Shown here one piece after another: positions 34,839-42,765 of a stretch of DNA of 64,000 nt (within the stretch, counting starts at the first letter, position 1; every line of letters starts with the position of its first letter). This stretch comes from Sphingobacteruim zhuxiongii (lineage in GTDB: Bacteria > Bacteroidota > Bacteroidia > Sphingobacteriales > Sphingobacteriaceae), in NCBI RefSeq assembly GCF_009557615.1, contig NZ_CP045652.1, positions 186,001 to 250,000 on the forward strand, read 5' to 3'. The position numbers and the translations under genes are program-made. The notes under the pieces were generated by a model. The model did no database searches. It had not been told where the DNA came from and saw only the letters and a program-made list of their open reading frames with translations.

Positions 34839-35959
34839 TTTTTAGAAAATAAGAATTTATAAGGAATATGTAGTCTTTTAGACCAAGCTACTTCATTATG
34901 TGGATCGTTTGGAAATTCTTCATATTTCAGTCTGATTTTTTTATCCTTCGCCAATATGCTGTTTACCTCTTGGTTGCTAGGTAGGAAGTCGAAATCTAGA
35001 TCTTTACCTCCACAATCTAAATAGACTGCACTATTTTCTAATGGCTTGAGGTCTTTTTTTAGAAGATCTACGATTTTTCCGTCGTCGAAGAAGAAACCAG
35101 AAGATAAACAAGCTGCTTTGGAAAATACCTCAGGGTATTTGTATAAGGCATAAAAGGAAATTAATCCACCCATCGAGGAGCCGATTATAGCGGTATTCTC
35201 CCGATCAGGTTTCGTCCGATATGTTTTGTCGATAAAGGGTTTTAGTTCTGTGGCCAAAAACTGCAAATAGCGTTCTCCTTCTGGCGTGCCGTTGTATTCT
35301 ACCCAGCGATCTTTTGTATTTGCGACACCAACCAAAATAAACTCCTCAATGTCTCCTTTTCGCATCATACTGTCAGCTATTTCATCCATACGCCATTCAC
35401 TTCCACTGAGGTTCGTATGATCAAATAAGTTCTGTCCATCGTTGGCATATAAAACGGGATAGTTTTTGTTTTTTTCTTTAAAATAGCTGGGAGGAAGCCA
35501 AACCACAACATTTCGTGTATTACGTAAATAGCTGCTTGCGAAATTATGATGATAACGAACGTCTCCCACGATGCTGCGTTGATAAATATCATTCCAATTG
35601 CTCGGGCTCAGGGTTATTGTGGTGTCTTTTGTTAATGTGAGTTTAACAGGCTGTGCACTCTGTCCGTTGCCGTTGTACAATGCCTCTTCATAATATGATC
35701 CCCGGGTAATTTTAAATTCAAGTTGGCTGTTTAGGGGAAACGTATAACTTTCTTCCCATACGTTGTTTCCTTTTGACTTTAGTGATTTGCTTTTGGGATA
35801 GATCCAGAAGCCCCAAACCCCTTGGTTTCCAATTGGTCGAATAGAATCTTGCGCTGGCGTAGTTGGCGGTGCAATGACGCGGATAGTCAACTTGGCTTCC
35901 TGTGAATTCGCAGAAAAGGCAATCACAGTCAACAGAAGGATTGAGATCAGTTTATTCAT
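34835..35959 (-). CDS. Exported esterase with N-terminal carbohydrate-binding-like domain
   Basis: This 374-aa protein has a signal peptide (cleavage near 20, ANSQ). Residues about 22-118 form an early-set/CBM48-like beta-sandwich (NQGVWGFWIYP). The rest is a putative-esterase alpha/beta hydrolase domain with nucleophile elbow GSSMGG (Ser262), an Asp in CGGKDLDF and a His in PHNEVAW. Esterases of this build remove acyl groups from polysaccharides or act near starch-type substrates. It is first in the leftward operon with the alcohol dehydrogenase, the FrmB-like esterase and the SLC45-type transporter. Confidence 0.83.
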   Translation of the reverse strand: MNKLISILLLTVIAFSANSQEAKLTIRVIAPPTTPAQDSIRPIGNQGVWGFWIYPKSKSLKSKGNNVWEESYTFPLNSQLEFKITRGSYYEEALYNGNGQSAQPVKLTLTKDTTITLSPSNWNDIYQRSIVGDVRYHHNFASSYLRNTRNVVVWLPPSYFKEKNKNYPVLYANDGQNLFDHTNLSGSEWRMDEIADSMMRKGDIEEFILVGVANTKDRWVEYNGTPEGERYLQFLATELKPFIDKTYRTKPDRENTAIIGSSMGGLISFYALYKYPEVFSKAACLSSGFFFDDGKIVDLLKKDLKPLENSAVYLDCGGKDLDFDFLPSNQEVNSILAKDKKIRLKYEEFPNDPHNEVAWSKRLHIPYKFLFSKK

Positions 35960-35968
35960 TGTTGTTTA

Positions 35969-35982
35969 TAACGGTTACACTA
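35969..35982. promoter_or_regulatory. Possible LacI-type half-palindrome upstream of the esterase operon
   Basis: Read leftward the sequence is TGTAACCGTTATA, an odd palindrome with one mismatch, about 12 bases before the start at 35959. Its left half resembles the GalR/LacI half-site GTGTAA.CG. It is different from the even-centred palindrome at 39560, so the link to the same regulator is weak. Confidence 0.25.
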
Positions 35983-36080
35983 ATTTATTTGTTTTTCTTC
36001 AGCTAGCACGCTGTTATTTTATTCTAAATATGGCTTATATTGGAAAATTCAGTTAACTTAATGCATATAAAGTCCAATTT

Positions 36081-36926
36081 ATGCTCAAAGCGAAGCCGGA
36101 AATATTACAAAGTGGTTTGCAGGAATCCTTCCTGATCAGAGCCTTTGGCCATGAGGCTTTTTTTGCACCCTATCACTATCATCCCGAATATGAACTTACG
36201 TATATCGTCCATGGAAAAGGGAAGCGCTACGTAGGAAATCGTTTGGATGACTTTAGTGACGGTGATTTTGTATTAATTGGCCCAAATCAACCACACTGTT
36301 GGAAGTTGGATCAACCAGACATTAAAGCGAGTGCTGTCGTTATTCAATTTACACACGATTTCTTAGGAGCGGATTTTTTTGATAAACCTGAGTTTGCCAA
36401 CATTAATGCACTGCTAAAAGAAAGTCAAGCCGGCCTTAGTTTTCTACATCCTAAAATGATGACAAAGTATATTTTACGTCTTCGAAAGTCTGAAGGAGTA
36501 GAACGAGTACTTCATTTTTTGGATTTGCTGAATGAGCTTTGTCGTCAAAAATACGAGACTATCGATATTGGCGCATTGGAAAATAATGCCGATAGCCAAA
36601 ACGATAGCAATCGCATCAATGTTGTAATGGCCTACATTGTTGAGAATTTCAAGAACGATATTAGCCTAGACGATGTTGCGAATGTTGCCAATTTGACGCC
36701 TAATGCATTTTGTAAATATTTCAAGAAGCTAACGCGCAAGACTTTTGTCGAGATGCTCGTACAGTATAGAATGAACTTTGCAGTTCAACAGTTGCTGCAT
36801 ACAGATGACACGATCAGTGCTATAGCGTTAGCTTCTGGCTTTAATGATATGTCTTATTTCTATAAAACGTTTCGTGGAAAAATGGGCATGAGCCCCCTAG
36901 CTTATCGAAAACAGTTTATGGAATAA
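36081..36926 (+). CDS. AraC-family regulator with N-terminal cupin
   Basis: This 281-aa protein has an N-terminal cupin sensor domain (YHYHPEYELTYIVHGKGKRY, then DFVLIGPNQPHCW) and a C-terminal pair of helix-turn-helices (SLDDVANVANLTPNAFCKYFK and ISAIALASGFNDMSYFYKTF). Such regulators usually activate nearby sugar genes. It is divergent from the esterase operon (121 bases) and convergent with the GH13/dioxygenase operon (stops 7 bases apart), so either could be its target. Confidence 0.93.
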   Translation: MLKAKPEILQSGLQESFLIRAFGHEAFFAPYHYHPEYELTYIVHGKGKRYVGNRLDDFSDGDFVLIGPNQPHCWKLDQPDIKASAVVIQFTHDFLGADFFDKPEFANINALLKESQAGLSFLHPKMMTKYILRLRKSEGVERVLHFLDLLNELCRQKYETIDIGALENNADSQNDSNRINVVMAYIVENFKNDISLDDVANVANLTPNAFCKYFKKLTRKTFVEMLVQYRMNFAVQQLLHTDDTISAIALASGFNDMSYFYKTFRGKMGMSPLAYRKQFME

Positions 36927-36933
36927 GAAGGTG

Positions 36934-38517
36934 CTACTTCAATAGCCATACCTGGGTTTGATATCCCTGAATGTTAATTTCTTGTTTGCCCTGTTTAGCG
37001 GAACCTGTGTTTTCTCCATAGACTAATTTTGCCTGCTGTTTATCAACGGGGATTTGTAGTGTCGTTGCTTCTGGAGATAAGTTGATGAGAATCATCGCTT
37101 TTTCTTTACCATTATCTCTTAGGAAACTAACTATGCTTGGATTGTCATTTGTGAAAGACTGATAAGAGCCGCTAATTAGTACAGGATAGGCTTTACGGAG
37201 CTTTAATAGATTTCTATAGGTCGATAATAAAGAATTTGGATCAGATTCTTGTTCTTCAACTGAAATGCCATCGTTACTTTTAACCGTGCTAGTATCCCAC
37301 CAAGGGCCGGAGTTTTTATACCAGTATGCCATGCCTGGGCTATCCTTGTCTTTTTTCCATTCGAAGGCTTCTCTATACGGTATTTCATTTGCATCTGTGA
37401 TACCACCATACTTTCCAAAGAAGCTATCGCCCAGCATACCTATTTCTTGCCCGTAGTAAATAGAAGGTACACCGCCGATAAGTAAGTTTAATGAGGCGCC
37501 AACTTTTTCTTTTCCTTTGTCTTGCTTAACAGCCGTTGAAAAGCGAGGGATATCATGATTCTCAACAAAAACAATTTGGTTATTGCCTTTCGGAGTATCG
37601 CGAAAAGTGGTATCTGCATATGCAGTTATTTTCTCTTTGTCCATACTTCGGATAGCCTGTTGTATGCGGAATGCAAATACCCAGTCAACCTTAGCTTTCG
37701 TTAAATAATCTATTCCGTATGAGCCCCAATCGGCTTGTTCCGCCATAATATGGATTTTGGGGTTAATACCTTTTAACGTATCGATTAAGGGTACCCAGAA
37801 GTCGCGAAATAGGTTTGTAAGACGCCCCTTATTGTCCAAGTCATCCATCATATGATCCAAGCGAAAACCGTCTACACCGTCCTCAAAATTTCCATCTTTA
37901 TTGGGATCTAACCAATAGGAGAAGAGTTCCTTATTGTATTTAATAACTTCTTTATTAAGTAGGTTAACGGTGGTAATTTTCTTACGTTTACCATCAAAGC
38001 CTTTTAAATCATAGAGATCGAAAACAATACTTGAGGGTTTTAATTGTGCTTTATCATCATAGAGAAGATAGTCGGAAAATGCCGATTTAGGGTTGCCATA
38101 GGAATCTTTATACCAGAGATGATCTTCTGTGACATATTGAGTCTCCATGTCCATATAAAGCTTCATCCCTCGTCGATGGAGTTCTTTCACTAGGCCGAGG
38201 TATTCATCCTTGCTACCATAAGTAGAATCGATTTTTTCAAAATCACTCGAATAATAATTATGATAGTAGACTGATTCGTATAAAGGAGTCAATAGGATTG
38301 ATGTGACACCTAATTCTTGCAAATAGTCTAACTTCTGCTGAAGACCAAGTAGATCCCCATGTTGATCATTATTGCTGTCAAAGAAGCTGCGCTGAAAGAC
38401 ATGGTAGATTACTTCATCTTGCACGTCTTCTTTTTTTATTTGCTGCTGTTGACAACTGCTGAGCCAGCCAATTGCACTGAATACAGCCAGCAGGAAGTAT
38501 TGTTGTAGTCCTTTCAT
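36934..38517 (-). CDS. GH13 alpha-amylase-family lipoprotein with an altered region I
   Basis: This 527-aa protein has a lipobox Cys at about 22 (WLSSC), so it is anchored in the outer or inner membrane facing out or to the periplasm. The GH13 barrel has the nucleophile Asp221 (DGFRLDH), acid/base Glu260 (IMAEQAD) and Asp322 (ENHDIPRF). Conserved region I, normally D-x-V-x-N-H, reads DMETQYV here, lacking the Asn-His pair. A beta-sandwich C-domain ends the protein. It probably cuts alpha-1,4-glucosidic or related bonds in the maltose locus; the region I change may alter subsite -1. It follows the dioxygenase gene by 20 bases. Confidence 0.88.
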   Translation of the reverse strand: MKGLQQYFLLAVFSAIGWLSSCQQQQIKKEDVQDEVIYHVFQRSFFDSNNDQHGDLLGLQQKLDYLQELGVTSILLTPLYESVYYHNYYSSDFEKIDSTYGSKDEYLGLVKELHRRGMKLYMDMETQYVTEDHLWYKDSYGNPKSAFSDYLLYDDKAQLKPSSIVFDLYDLKGFDGKRKKITTVNLLNKEVIKYNKELFSYWLDPNKDGNFEDGVDGFRLDHMMDDLDNKGRLTNLFRDFWVPLIDTLKGINPKIHIMAEQADWGSYGIDYLTKAKVDWVFAFRIQQAIRSMDKEKITAYADTTFRDTPKGNNQIVFVENHDIPRFSTAVKQDKGKEKVGASLNLLIGGVPSIYYGQEIGMLGDSFFGKYGGITDANEIPYREAFEWKKDKDSPGMAYWYKNSGPWWDTSTVKSNDGISVEEQESDPNSLLSTYRNLLKLRKAYPVLISGSYQSFTNDNPSIVSFLRDNGKEKAMILINLSPEATTLQIPVDKQQAKLVYGENTGSAKQGKQEINIQGYQTQVWLLK

Positions 38518-38537
38518 TTCAGTTCCCCCCTCTTCTT

Positions 38538-39356
38538 TTATAATAATAATGGATTGATTTCGGAGTCTGCAGCTGTACCTACCGTTTTACCCATTAACCA
38601 CTGTTGTCGATCATTCTCTTGCCATTGATGTTTTGGTTCTGTTACTTTTGCGCCATCGGCGTAATAAATGATGGTCATTACAGCACGCATTTTATCCGAC
38701 GAGTTACCTGGGGCGTTATGAATAGTATAACCATAATGCCATGTAGCGTCACCAGCATTCATATATTCTGGATGAACAACGGGGAAATTATTCTCCTTAA
38801 CATATTCGGCAAATGTTTTTTCTGATTCGTCGGAGATAATTACTTCAGACACATTATTCTGCTGATGCGATCCTGTCGCAAAGGTTAGCATACCCATCTC
38901 TGGATTTGGAATATCGACTAAAGGCATCCACATGGTAATCGTGTTATTGGTGTCAAGAGGCCAATAGTTTTGATCTTGATGCCAAGGTGTGGGACCGCCA
39001 CCAGGTTCTTTAAAAAGTGCTTGATCGTGATAGAGCCTTACATTTTCAACGCCAAGAAGGTCTGCGGCAATATGTGCAAAACGCTTCGCTAATACGAAGC
39101 GTTTTACTTCTTCGTCAACACGCCAAAGATTCATGATTTGCAAAAAGGCCTTCCCATAAGTATCTCTTTCTTCAAGTTTTCGTTTTTCCTCATTATGCTT
39201 TGCTGCCGCGTTGCCAATCTTGTCGCGGTAATAAGCGGCAGTGTCTTTGTCGAGTATGTCGCGGATGAGGATATGTCCATCTTTTTGAAATTCGGCAATC
39301 TCTTCTGCAGAGACAGATTTTATCTGATCAAGGATTTGATTCTTTGTTGTGCTCAT
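38538..39356 (-). CDS. Phytanoyl-CoA dioxygenase-family protein
   Basis: This 272-aa cytoplasmic protein has the Fe(II)/2-oxoglutarate facial triad: His126 and Asp128 in PWHQDQNYW, and the distal His213 in TIHNAPGNSS, with Arg224 placed to bind 2-oxoglutarate. PhyH-family enzymes hydroxylate many small molecules, so the substrate cannot be read from sequence. It is first in a two-gene leftward operon with the GH13 lipoprotein and has its own promoter at 39380-39387. Its place in an alpha-glucan locus is unusual. Confidence 0.87.
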   Translation of the reverse strand: MSTTKNQILDQIKSVSAEEIAEFQKDGHILIRDILDKDTAAYYRDKIGNAAAKHNEEKRKLEERDTYGKAFLQIMNLWRVDEEVKRFVLAKRFAHIAADLLGVENVRLYHDQALFKEPGGGPTPWHQDQNYWPLDTNNTITMWMPLVDIPNPEMGMLTFATGSHQQNNVSEVIISDESEKTFAEYVKENNFPVVHPEYMNAGDATWHYGYTIHNAPGNSSDKMRAVMTIIYYADGAKVTEPKHQWQENDRQQWLMGKTVGTAADSEINPLLL

Positions 39357-39379
39357 GATTTATAATTTTGGTTTATACC

Positions 39380-39387
39380 CAAAGTTA
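39380..39387 (-). promoter_or_regulatory. -7 promoter element of the dioxygenase/GH13 operon
   Basis: Read leftward the sequence is TAACTTTG, an exact match to TAnnTTTG, 24 bases before the start codon at 39356. A clear -33 TTG is not seen at the expected distance. Confidence 0.45.
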
Positions 39388-39559
39388 CGGTCGAAGCGGA
39401 ATTAGGTTTCGGGGGAATTTAGGCTACTATATGGTTTATATTATCATCATTCATTTCAACACTGGCTAAATTGATAAAATAAGCATCAGAAATATAGTGT
39501 GAAATATTGGTGTCGAAAATCGGTAAATGTTAGATTTTGGGAAGAAAATGTTGTTTTCA

Positions 39560-39577
39560 TTCGGGAACGTTCTCGAA
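39560..39577. promoter_or_regulatory. Candidate LacI operator upstream of the maltose susC
   Basis: TTCGGGAACGTTCTCGAA is an 18-bp palindrome with a single mismatched pair, centred on CG inside AACGTT. This is the symmetry of LacI-family operators. It lies 208 bases before susC and 204 bases before the dioxygenase gene, so it could control both directions. The LacI-type gene at 30541 is the obvious candidate partner. Confidence 0.5.
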
Positions 39578-39740
39578 TTAAGCGATGTGTTTAAGTGTCA
39601 TTTTGCTGAACGTCATGTTTGTAAGTGTTTATATATTAGCACTTTGATGTTTTGAAATAAAGTTTTTCAAGGTAAAATAAAAAAAATCAAAAACTCTTTT
39701 TTTTATAAATATTCTGCAATAATTTAGTGATAACCAAAAA

Positions 39741-39761
39741 GGGTGGCAACGCATGCCTCCC
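39741..39761 (+). promoter_or_regulatory. Leader hairpin before the maltose susC
   Basis: GGGTGGC and GCCTCCC pair around a 7-base loop with one T-T mismatch, ending 23 bases before the susC start. It may affect mRNA stability or translation. The SusC at 20766 also has a leader hairpin with a single central mismatch. Confidence 0.35.
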
Positions 39762-39784
39762 GATTATAAACAAAAAATAAAATT

Positions 39785-42748
39785 ATGGTTAGGGAATTTT
39801 ACAATTGGCACTTTCGGCTGATAGTTATCTTCGTCTTCAGTTTTCAATTTGTTTCGGCTCAACAGAACTTACAACTTTCGGGGAAGGTTGTAGATGATAT
39901 GGGTAAGGAGCTTGCTGGAGCGACGGTAAGTATTAAAGGAACAAACAAACAAGTTTCTACTGATGAGTCGGGGAACTATGTATTAGAAGGAATAAGCGCA
40001 GGAGCACTTATTGTCGAGGCCTCCTATGTTGGTCACGCAAGCTCTGAGCAGCGAATTCAACTAAAGGCTACACAAACATTAAACTTTACTTTATCATCGA
40101 ATGCGGCCGAAATTGGTGAGGTGGTAGTCATCGGGTATGGTTCCGTAGAACGGAAGCACGTTACAGGAGCCGTTTCCAATGTGCAATCAAAAGATTTTCA
40201 AAAAGGTGCAATAACCTCTCCCGACCAATTAATTCAAGGTAAGGTGTCAGGTGTGTCCATCACTTCGAATGGAGGGGCGCCAGGTGCGGGAAGTACTATT
40301 CGTGTGCGCGGAGGAGCTTCTTTGTCGGCGAGTAATAATCCATTAATTGTTGTTGATGGTAATCCATTGAGCGGAGAGGGAATTTCTGGATCTGCAAATC
40401 CTCTTTCATTAATCAATCCTAATGATATTGAATCCATGACCGTATTAAAGGATGCGAATGCAACCGCTATTTATGGATCTAGAGCATCTAATGGGGTTAT
40501 TTTGATTACCACAAAGACGGGGAAAATGGGAAGACCAAAGCTAAATTTGTCAACAGTTAACTCATTGTCAACGATTGCTAATCAAGTTGAGGTGCTTACT
40601 GCTGACGAAGTAAGATCTTTTGTTAATGAACGCGGTACTGCAGCACAAAAAGGATTATTGGGAACTGCAAACACAGATTGGCAAGATTTAATTTATCATA
40701 ACGCAATAACCACGGACAACAATATTTCGCTCTCTGGCGGAGTAAAGAATATGCCGTATCGTGTCTCTATAGGATATTTAGAACAGGCAGGTATTCTAAA
40801 AACGGATATGCTTAGAAGAGGAACTGCTGGTGTAAATCTATCTCCTCGTTTCTTTGATAACCATTTAAAACTGGACATCAATTTCAAAGGAACAATGACA
40901 AATCAGGAGTTTGCAAATACTGGGGCAATTGGTTCAGCGATTGTATTCGATCCTACGCAAAACGTATATGATGCAAATAGCCCATATGGAGGATATTTTG
41001 AATGGCAAGAGGGAGCTGTTCCAAATACGTTATCGCCAAGAAATCCAGTTTCATTGTTAGATAATTACAGTAATAGAGCAGGAGCAAATCGAAGTATCGG
41101 AAATGCGCAATTGGATTATTCATTCCACTTTCTTCCTGAATTACACGCAAATATAAATGTAGGTTATGACATTGCATCAGGTAAGGGGGCAACGAGCATT
41201 CCGGATTTTGCAGCATCTAACTTTGGTAATAAGGGACTATTTCAACGCTATCGAGGTAAGCAAAACAACACATTCATTGAAGGTTATTTAAATTACGTTA
41301 AGGATATTGAGAGTATCAATAGTAACATTAACGTAACGGCGGGATATGGATATTACGATAATAAGGAAACGAACTACAACTTCAGTTCTTATAATGCCCA
41401 CGGAGATGTAATAACAACTCCTGTTTACGCCGATAATGTACCTCAGAATAGATTACTTTCTTACTATGGTCGTTTAATTTACTCGTTTGCTGATCGTTAT
41501 ATTCTTTCCGGTACCATTCGTGCGGACGGCTCTTCGAAATTCAATCCAGACGGGCGTTGGGGTATTTTCCCTTCAGCGGCATTTACGTGGCGTATCAAGG
41601 GCGAAAACTTCTTGAAGGATAACAACAGTATTTCTGACTTGAAGCTTCGTGTAAGCTATGGAGAAACGGGTAATAAAGATGGGATTACGAACTATGGTTA
41701 TATTCCTGTTTACTATTACAGTACAAATGAAGCTCAGTACCAAATTGGGGATCAATTTTATCATGTTTATTCTCCGATTGCTTACGATAAGACACTACGT
41801 TGGGAATCTACAGCAACGACCAATATTGGATTAGATTATGGCTTCTGGGGAGGTCGTATCTATGGTAGTATTGATGCATACCAAAAGAAAACGAAAGATT
41901 TATTAGCAACGACCGAAATATCTGTAGGTACGAATTATAGTAATCAATTATTGACCAATGTTGGTAATATGGAAAACCGTGGTATTGAAGGTAGCATCAA
42001 TATTCAAGCTATAAAATCTGAGAATTTCAATTGGGACTTAGGATTCAATATGACCGTCAATGAAAGTAAGATTACTAACCTAACTTTAAACGATAACCCA
42101 GGTTATCAATTAGCGGCAGGTTGGATTACCGGCGGTACAGGGAATGTGATTCAATACCATACTGTTGGTTCGGCACCTTTCCAATACTATGTTTACAAAC
42201 AAGTTTATGACCAACAAGGTAACCCATTAGAAGGTGTATATGAAGACTTAAATGGCGATGGCGCTGTAACTCCTGCCGATCGTTATTACTATCAGAAACC
42301 TGCTCCTGATTACTTTATGGGCTTCACGACTTCCATTAATTATAAGCGTCTTACTTTAAATACCGTATTGAGAGCAAGCTTTGGTAACTATGTTTATGAT
42401 AACATCTCTTCGAATTTCGGGGTTTCAAGAAATATTCTAAACCCGTCGCGATTCATTAACAATGCGACTACCGATATATTCAATACGAATTTTAATAACA
42501 ATCAGTATTACAGCGATTACTATATAAGCAACGCTTCTTTCTTGCGCATGGATAACTTAGGATTAGTTTATAATGTTGGGAATCTAGATAAAGAGGGAAC
42601 CGTGACTATGACGGTCAATGCGAATGTACAAAATGTGTTTACGGTTTCTAAGTACAAAGGCGTAGATCCTGAGTTGTTCAATGGTATTGACTACACATTA
42701 TATCCAAGACCTAGAGTGTATTCCTTAGGGTTAAACTTTGGGTTTTAA
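39785..42748 (+). CDS. SusC-family TonB-dependent transporter of the maltose/alpha-glucan operon
   Basis: This 987-aa protein has a signal peptide (cleavage after FVSAQ), a CarboxypepD_reg domain (about 30-105, GKVVDDMGKELAGATVSIKG), a TonB-box region (EVVVIGYGS), a plug (NPLIVVDGNPLSG, DANATAIYGSRASNG) and a barrel ending LNFGF. It has no STN domain, so regulation is by the nearby LacI or AraC protein instead of an ECF factor. It imports maltooligosaccharides across the outer membrane with the SusD encoded 17 bases downstream. The substrate is inferred from the operon's GH13, GH65 and pgmB genes. Confidence 0.95.
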   Translation: MVREFYNWHFRLIVIFVFSFQFVSAQQNLQLSGKVVDDMGKELAGATVSIKGTNKQVSTDESGNYVLEGISAGALIVEASYVGHASSEQRIQLKATQTLNFTLSSNAAEIGEVVVIGYGSVERKHVTGAVSNVQSKDFQKGAITSPDQLIQGKVSGVSITSNGGAPGAGSTIRVRGGASLSASNNPLIVVDGNPLSGEGISGSANPLSLINPNDIESMTVLKDANATAIYGSRASNGVILITTKTGKMGRPKLNLSTVNSLSTIANQVEVLTADEVRSFVNERGTAAQKGLLGTANTDWQDLIYHNAITTDNNISLSGGVKNMPYRVSIGYLEQAGILKTDMLRRGTAGVNLSPRFFDNHLKLDINFKGTMTNQEFANTGAIGSAIVFDPTQNVYDANSPYGGYFEWQEGAVPNTLSPRNPVSLLDNYSNRAGANRSIGNAQLDYSFHFLPELHANINVGYDIASGKGATSIPDFAASNFGNKGLFQRYRGKQNNTFIEGYLNYVKDIESINSNINVTAGYGYYDNKETNYNFSSYNAHGDVITTPVYADNVPQNRLLSYYGRLIYSFADRYILSGTIRADGSSKFNPDGRWGIFPSAAFTWRIKGENFLKDNNSISDLKLRVSYGETGNKDGITNYGYIPVYYYSTNEAQYQIGDQFYHVYSPIAYDKTLRWESTATTNIGLDYGFWGGRIYGSIDAYQKKTKDLLATTEISVGTNYSNQLLTNVGNMENRGIEGSINIQAIKSENFNWDLGFNMTVNESKITNLTLNDNPGYQLAAGWITGGTGNVIQYHTVGSAPFQYYVYKQVYDQQGNPLEGVYEDLNGDGAVTPADRYYYQKPAPDYFMGFTTSINYKRLTLNTVLRASFGNYVYDNISSNFGVSRNILNPSRFINNATTDIFNTNFNNNQYYSDYYISNASFLRMDNLGLVYNVGNLDKEGTVTMTVNANVQNVFTVSKYKGVDPELFNGIDYTLYPRPRVYSLGLNFGF

Positions 42749-42765
42749 TATTAAATAAGAAATTC

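Larger units (their letters stand above)
39357..39784. other. Divergent control region between the dioxygenase/GH13 and maltose sus operons
   Basis: This 428-base gap holds a leftward -7 element (39380-39387), an 18-bp near-perfect palindrome (39560-39577), the string TATATTAGCAC (39632-39642), a long A/T tract (39655-39705) and a hairpin just before susC (39741-39761). No gene is supported. Confidence 0.55.
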
